Shown: positions 15,451 to 17,767 of the stretch, one piece after another
Position numbering within the stretch: the first letter of the stretch is position 1
Layout: each line of letters begins with the position of its first letter
NCBI GenBank assembly: GCA_030453005.1
Contig: JAKDLE010000003.1
Location: 1-17,767, forward strand
Origin: Pseudonocardia sp.
GTDB lineage: Bacteria > Actinomycetota > Actinomycetes > Mycobacteriales > Pseudonocardiaceae
DNA: 17,767 bases
Direction: 5' to 3'
Position numbers and translations under genes: made by a program
Notes under the pieces: model-generated
Told to the model about the DNA's origin: nothing
Databases searched by the model: none
Seen by the model: only the letters and a program-made list of their open reading frames with translations

Positions 15451-15936
15451 ATGACCACTGCGCGACGCACCCTGCGCCGGTCCCCGCGACGGCGGGACCG
15501 CAGAGGCCGTGGCCTGCGCGGGCTGCTCTACCCGACCACCACACCGGCGGCACTCACGCGCGCGGAGCGGTTCGACGCGCTGGTGCTCGACGCCCTGGAG
15601 CCGATCGAGCTGCGGTGGGGGTCCGAGCTCATCGACCTCGACGTCGCCGTCGACGAGGTGCCCGAGGTCGAGCAGACCTCACCCGAGGGCCTCACGTGGG
15701 GCACCGGGGTGCTGGCCGACGAGGGCGTGCCGCTCGCGCAGCTGGTGCCGGCCGGGGTGGATCCCGACGGGATCCCGTCGCGGGCCCGGATCGTGGTCTA
15801 CCGCCGCCCGCTGGAGGCCCGGGCCAACGGTGGCGCCGACCTCGCGGACCTGCTCCACGAGGTCCTCGTGGAGCAGGTGGCGGAGTACCTCAACATCGAG
15901 CCCGACGCGATCGACGGAGGAGACGGGGCTCTGTAG
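15451..15936 (+). CDS. Metallopeptidase-fold protein with degenerate zinc motif
   Basis: A 161-residue protein in the place of Rv3259 and its relatives, which are classed as metallopeptidase family (zincin-like). An Arg-rich N-terminus (1-22) precedes LTRAERFDALVLDALEPIELRWGSEL, IDLDVAVDEVPEVE and ARIVVYRRPLE, the family's strands, and then LADLLHEVLVEQVAEYLNIEPDAID. Active members have HEXXH in the middle of that last helix (LVHEIAHHFGI style). Here the aligned residues are EQVAE (141-145), so all three zinc-binding or catalytic residues are lost. It is probably a non-peptidase descendant whose role is unknown. It converges on whiB2 with a 4-base gap. Confidence 0.8.
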   Translation: MTTARRTLRRSPRRRDRRGRGLRGLLYPTTTPAALTRAERFDALVLDALEPIELRWGSELIDLDVAVDEVPEVEQTSPEGLTWGTGVLADEGVPLAQLVPAGVDPDGIPSRARIVVYRRPLEARANGGADLADLLHEVLVEQVAEYLNIEPDAIDGGDGAL

Positions 15937-15940
15937 CGGG

Positions 15941-16297
15941 TCAGACCACCGCGCCGAGCTCGCCGCGGCGCAGCCGCCTGCGCTCACGCTCGGAGAGACC
16001 GCCCCAGATGCCGAAGCGCTCGTCGTGCGCGAGCGCGTAGTCCAGGCACTCGGCCCGCACGTCGCAGCCCGAGCAGATCCGCTTGGCCTCGCGCGTCGAG
16101 CCGCCCTTCTCGGGGAAGAACGCCTCGGGGTCGGTCTGGGCGCACAGCGCCCGCTCCTGCCACTCGGGGTCGTCACCGACCCTACCGTCGATGACCGTGA
16201 ACGGCCCGGAGAGCCGATCGCCGGAGAACTCCGGGCTCGTCGTCCCGAATCCGATGTTGAGGGTGTCTCCGGTCAGGACTCCTGCCACCACGTTCAC
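15941..16297 (-). CDS. whiB2: WhiB2/WhmD-type Fe-S transcriptional regulator
   Basis: A 118-residue WhiB protein that binds a [4Fe-4S] cluster and works with the primary sigma factor. The four cysteines are Cys52, Cys75, Cys78 and Cys84 (C-X22-C-X2-C-X5-C), followed by the FGIWGGL turn (96-101) and the basic tail SERERRRLRR for DNA contact. The sequence WQERALCAQTDPEAFFPEKGGSTREAK and the location next to the DUF3499/manB block identify the WhiB2/WhmD (Streptomyces WhiB) branch, linked to septation and cell division. GTG 16297 was chosen because GGAGGT sits six bases upstream. The frame is open further back, but that part is intergenic or antisense to the protease gene. An inverted repeat 54-81 bases upstream may regulate it. 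Confidence 0.95.
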   Translation of the reverse strand: MNVVAGVLTGDTLNIGFGTTSPEFSGDRLSGPFTVIDGRVGDDPEWQERALCAQTDPEAFFPEKGGSTREAKRICSGCDVRAECLDYALAHDERFGIWGGLSERERRRLRRGELGAVV

Positions 16298-16350
16298 TCG
16301 CCCACCTCCCCGCGCCCCGGCGAATGGCCTGCCCCGCGTGCCCCCGCGAA

Positions 16351-16378
16351 TCACAGCGATGTAAGTACAGCGCTGTGA
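16351..16378. promoter_or_regulatory. Inverted repeats between whiB2 and the protease gene
   Basis: TCACAGCG (16351-16358) and CGCTGTGA (16371-16378) form a perfect 8-bp inverted repeat with a 12-base spacer. Within it lie ACAGCGATGT (16353-16362) and the perfect palindrome ACAGCGCTGT (16367-16376), repeated head-to-tail 14 bases apart. They lie in the 159-base divergent gap. This is a plausible operator for one or both genes. I do not recognise the regulator. Confidence 0.5.
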
Positions 16379-16456
16379 GTTGACACTTGCAAGCGGAAGC
16401 TGCCATCCGGGTGACGTGGTCCACTCCATCGGTCCCCCGTTCAGCACAATGGACGA

Positions 16457-17209
16457 GTGCGCACCGTGTCGAGTCGGATCAGTCCCTGGTTCCTGTTGCT
16501 CCTCGCCGTCGCGGTGGGCGGGGGGTACCTGACGACGCTGGGGACCTCCGGCCCCCTGCTGACGACCGGGGTCGTCCTGCTCGTGCTGGGCGGCTGGGCG
16601 GTGTCGCTGTGCCTGCACGAGTTCGGCCACGCGCTCACGGCCTACCGGGGTGGCGACCGGTCGGTGCGCGACAAGGGCTACCTCACCCTCGACATCCGCC
16701 GCTACACCGACCTCGGCCTGTCGTTCGTGCTGCCGGTCGTGTTCCTCCTTCTGGGCGGGATCCCGCTGCCCGGCGGGGCCGTGTGGATCGAGCACGGGGC
16801 GATCCGGTCGCGCGCGGCGCGCAGCGCCGTCTCCCTCGCCGGACCGGCCACCAACCTCGTGCTCGGCGCACTGCTCACCGCCGCGGTCGCGTTCACGCCG
16901 ATGGCCGCCGGGCTCGCCGTGGGGTTGTCGTGCCTCGCCCTCATCCAGGTGCTCGCGTTCGTGCTCAACATCCTGCCCGTCCCCGGCCTCGACGGGTTCG
17001 GGGTGTTGGAGCCCTACCTATCGACGCCCGCGCGCCTGCTCGCCGCCCGCGTGCGGCCGTGGGCGCCGATCGTGCTGTTCTTCCTGCTCATCGGCGTGCC
17101 GGGGGTGCTGGCGGTGTTCTTCTCCCTGGCCTACGCCGTGTTCGGCGCGATCGGCGGGAGTCCCTACCTCGCGGCGCTGGGCTACCAGGAGCTGCTGTTC
17201 TGGCGCTGA
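16457..17209 (+). CDS. Site-2-protease-like (M50) intramembrane zinc metalloprotease
   Basis: A 250-residue polytopic membrane protein with about six hydrophobic segments. HEFGH (His54, Glu55, His58) in the second helix and NILPVPGLDGF (Asp179) near the fifth are the paired zinc and catalytic motifs of the M50/S2P family; SLAGPATNLVLG (Asn132) between them is also typical. Members cut membrane-bound anti-sigma factors or other substrates inside the membrane. This one has no PDZ or CBS domain, so it belongs to the compact branch, and its substrate is unknown. GTG 16457 starts the protein. CACAAT (16445-16450) before it could be a -10 box of a leaderless message. It diverges from whiB2 and shares its upstream region. 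Confidence 0.88.
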   Translation: MRTVSSRISPWFLLLLAVAVGGGYLTTLGTSGPLLTTGVVLLVLGGWAVSLCLHEFGHALTAYRGGDRSVRDKGYLTLDIRRYTDLGLSFVLPVVFLLLGGIPLPGGAVWIEHGAIRSRAARSAVSLAGPATNLVLGALLTAAVAFTPMAAGLAVGLSCLALIQVLAFVLNILPVPGLDGFGVLEPYLSTPARLLAARVRPWAPIVLFFLLIGVPGVLAVFFSLAYAVFGAIGGSPYLAALGYQELLFWR

Positions 17210-17214
17210 TCCCC

Positions 17215-17232
17215 CACCGCACCGCGGCGGTG
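17215..17232. terminator. Short hairpin between convergent genes
   Basis: CACCGC (17215-17220) and GCGGTG (17227-17232) form a 6-bp GC stem with a 6-base loop, six bases after the protease stop and 48 before the convergent gene's stop. There is no T-tract. It could serve either strand. Confidence 0.35.
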
Positions 17233-17280
17233 ATCCGCGCGAGCCGTACGTCGGCGCGGTGTCCACCGCAGCACCGTGCG

Positions 17281-17763
17281 CTACGCGGCGATCATGCCGC
17301 GGCGGATGAGCTCGCAGTGCACCGTGGCCGCCACGAGGTCCGGCCTGCACAGCACCTGGTAGGCGGTGAACCGGAGCACGACCCAGCCCTCCCGGGTGAG
17401 GTGGGCCTCGCGGCGCAGGTCGTGCAGGGCGCGCTTCGCCGTGCGGTGCTCGCCCCCGTCGTACTCGATCGCCAGCAGCGGGCCCGGGTAGGCGAGGTCG
17501 AGCCGGTACGGGCCGACCGGGTGCTGGAGCACGGGAGCGGGCAAGCCCGGCCTCGCCGTACGCCGCTCGTCGGTGACGACGACTCCGCCGACCGTCCGCG
17601 TCTCCGTCTCCGGGATCGACTCCTCACGGACCAGCAGGCCGGACTGGGCGCGGCGGCGACCGGGCACCACGATCTCGGCCGGGGCGCCCTCCGGCCCGCA
17701 CGACGCACCGAGCAGCTCGGCCGCGAAAGCCAGCGCTTCAACCCCAGAGGACGCATCCGCCAC
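17281..17763 (-). CDS. DUF559/Vsr-like endonuclease-fold protein, partial, internally deleted
   Basis: The visible 160 residues end in a PD-(D/E)XK endonuclease-like domain of the DUF559 type: YRLDLAYPGPLLAIEYDG (Asp89, Glu100, Asp102), EHRTAKRALHDLRREAHL and GWVVLRFTAYQVL. The N-terminal part (LGASCGPEGAPAEIVVPGRR, GLLVREESIPETE, TVGGVVVTDERRTA) matches the preceding domain of the usual 270-320-residue actinobacterial protein. Between RRTA (residue 70) and LPAPVLQHPV about 80-110 residues normally present are missing, without loss of frame. GTG 17763 is only the first start in view; the frame is open to the window edge, so the gene probably begins outside. Function of the family is unproven; DNA repair or accessory nuclease roles are guesses. 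Confidence 0.65.
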   Translation of the reverse strand: MADASSGVEALAFAAELLGASCGPEGAPAEIVVPGRRRAQSGLLVREESIPETETRTVGGVVVTDERRTARPGLPAPVLQHPVGPYRLDLAYPGPLLAIEYDGGEHRTAKRALHDLRREAHLTREGWVVLRFTAYQVLCRPDLVAATVHCELIRRGMIAA

Positions 17764-17767
17764 CTGA

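Noticed and set aside
16380..16385. TTGACA before the site-2-protease-like gene
   Set aside because: No matching -10 at normal spacing; the CACAAT near the GTG is a separate weak candidate.
16298..16795. N-terminal extension of WhiB2
   Set aside because: The frame is open but overlaps the divergent gene; GTG 16297 has a good ribosome site and gives a normal length.

Overview
The window is very GC-rich, with G/C strongly favoured at third codon positions, frequent GTG starts and actinobacterial gene families (WhiB, DUF3499, TobH-type sugar isomerase). The gene order ahcY ... manA - SIS/TobH isomerase - Trm112 - manB - DUF3499 - metallopeptidase-fold protein - whiB2 matches, from memory, the conserved core neighbourhood of Mycobacterium (Rv3248c sahH to Rv3260c whiB2) and Streptomyces. 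I infer an actinobacterium, probably Pseudonocardiaceae such as Pseudonocardia. The genus is a guess from protein style.

Layout. 1-1492: a frameshifted DUF3995 membrane-protein gene, then an MntA/HepT (type VII) toxin-antitoxin pair. 1517-3240: ahcY on the minus strand behind a well-formed SAH riboswitch whose pseudoknot strand is shared with a competing hairpin. 3269-5029: a small unknown protein and an orphan MutL-type ATPase (the glutamate-mutase-associated family, not mismatch repair), both minus strand. 5138-6778: an AMP-forming acyl-CoA ligase. 6779-9172: a 2.4-kb accessory islet holding an unknown gene, a broken tyrosine integrase, the 3' half of a tRNA-Gly(CCC) and a HicBA toxin-antitoxin pair. 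The islet lies between two 74-bp copies of the acyl-CoA ligase 3' end, 69/74 identical. From 9242: a P-loop nucleoside-kinase-like gene, which probably once abutted the ligase. 9821-15336: a minus-strand mannose/GDP-mannose operon (DUF3499, manB, Trm112, TobH isomerase, manA) with a CDF cation transporter at its end. 15451-17209: a metallopeptidase-fold protein with a degenerate active site, whiB2, and a divergent site-2-protease-like membrane protease. 17281-end: the C-terminal part of a DUF559 endonuclease-like gene that appears internally deleted.

How it works together. ManA and ManB interconvert fructose-6-P, mannose-6-P and mannose-1-P for GDP-mannose, glycolipids and glycoproteins; the TobH-type protein is a likely second sugar-phosphate isomerase. 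AhcY removes the SAH made by methyltransferases and is probably switched on by SAH through the riboswitch. WhiB2 is an Fe-S regulator of division and septation. The strongest non-routine observation is the islet bounded by duplicated acyl-CoA ligase 3' ends. It looks like an integrative element that uses the end of a protein-coding gene as its attachment site and supplies a replacement end, with a tRNA-Gly attachment remnant and a dead integrase of probably different origin nested inside. No CRISPR array, rRNA, complete tRNA or intact transposase was seen.
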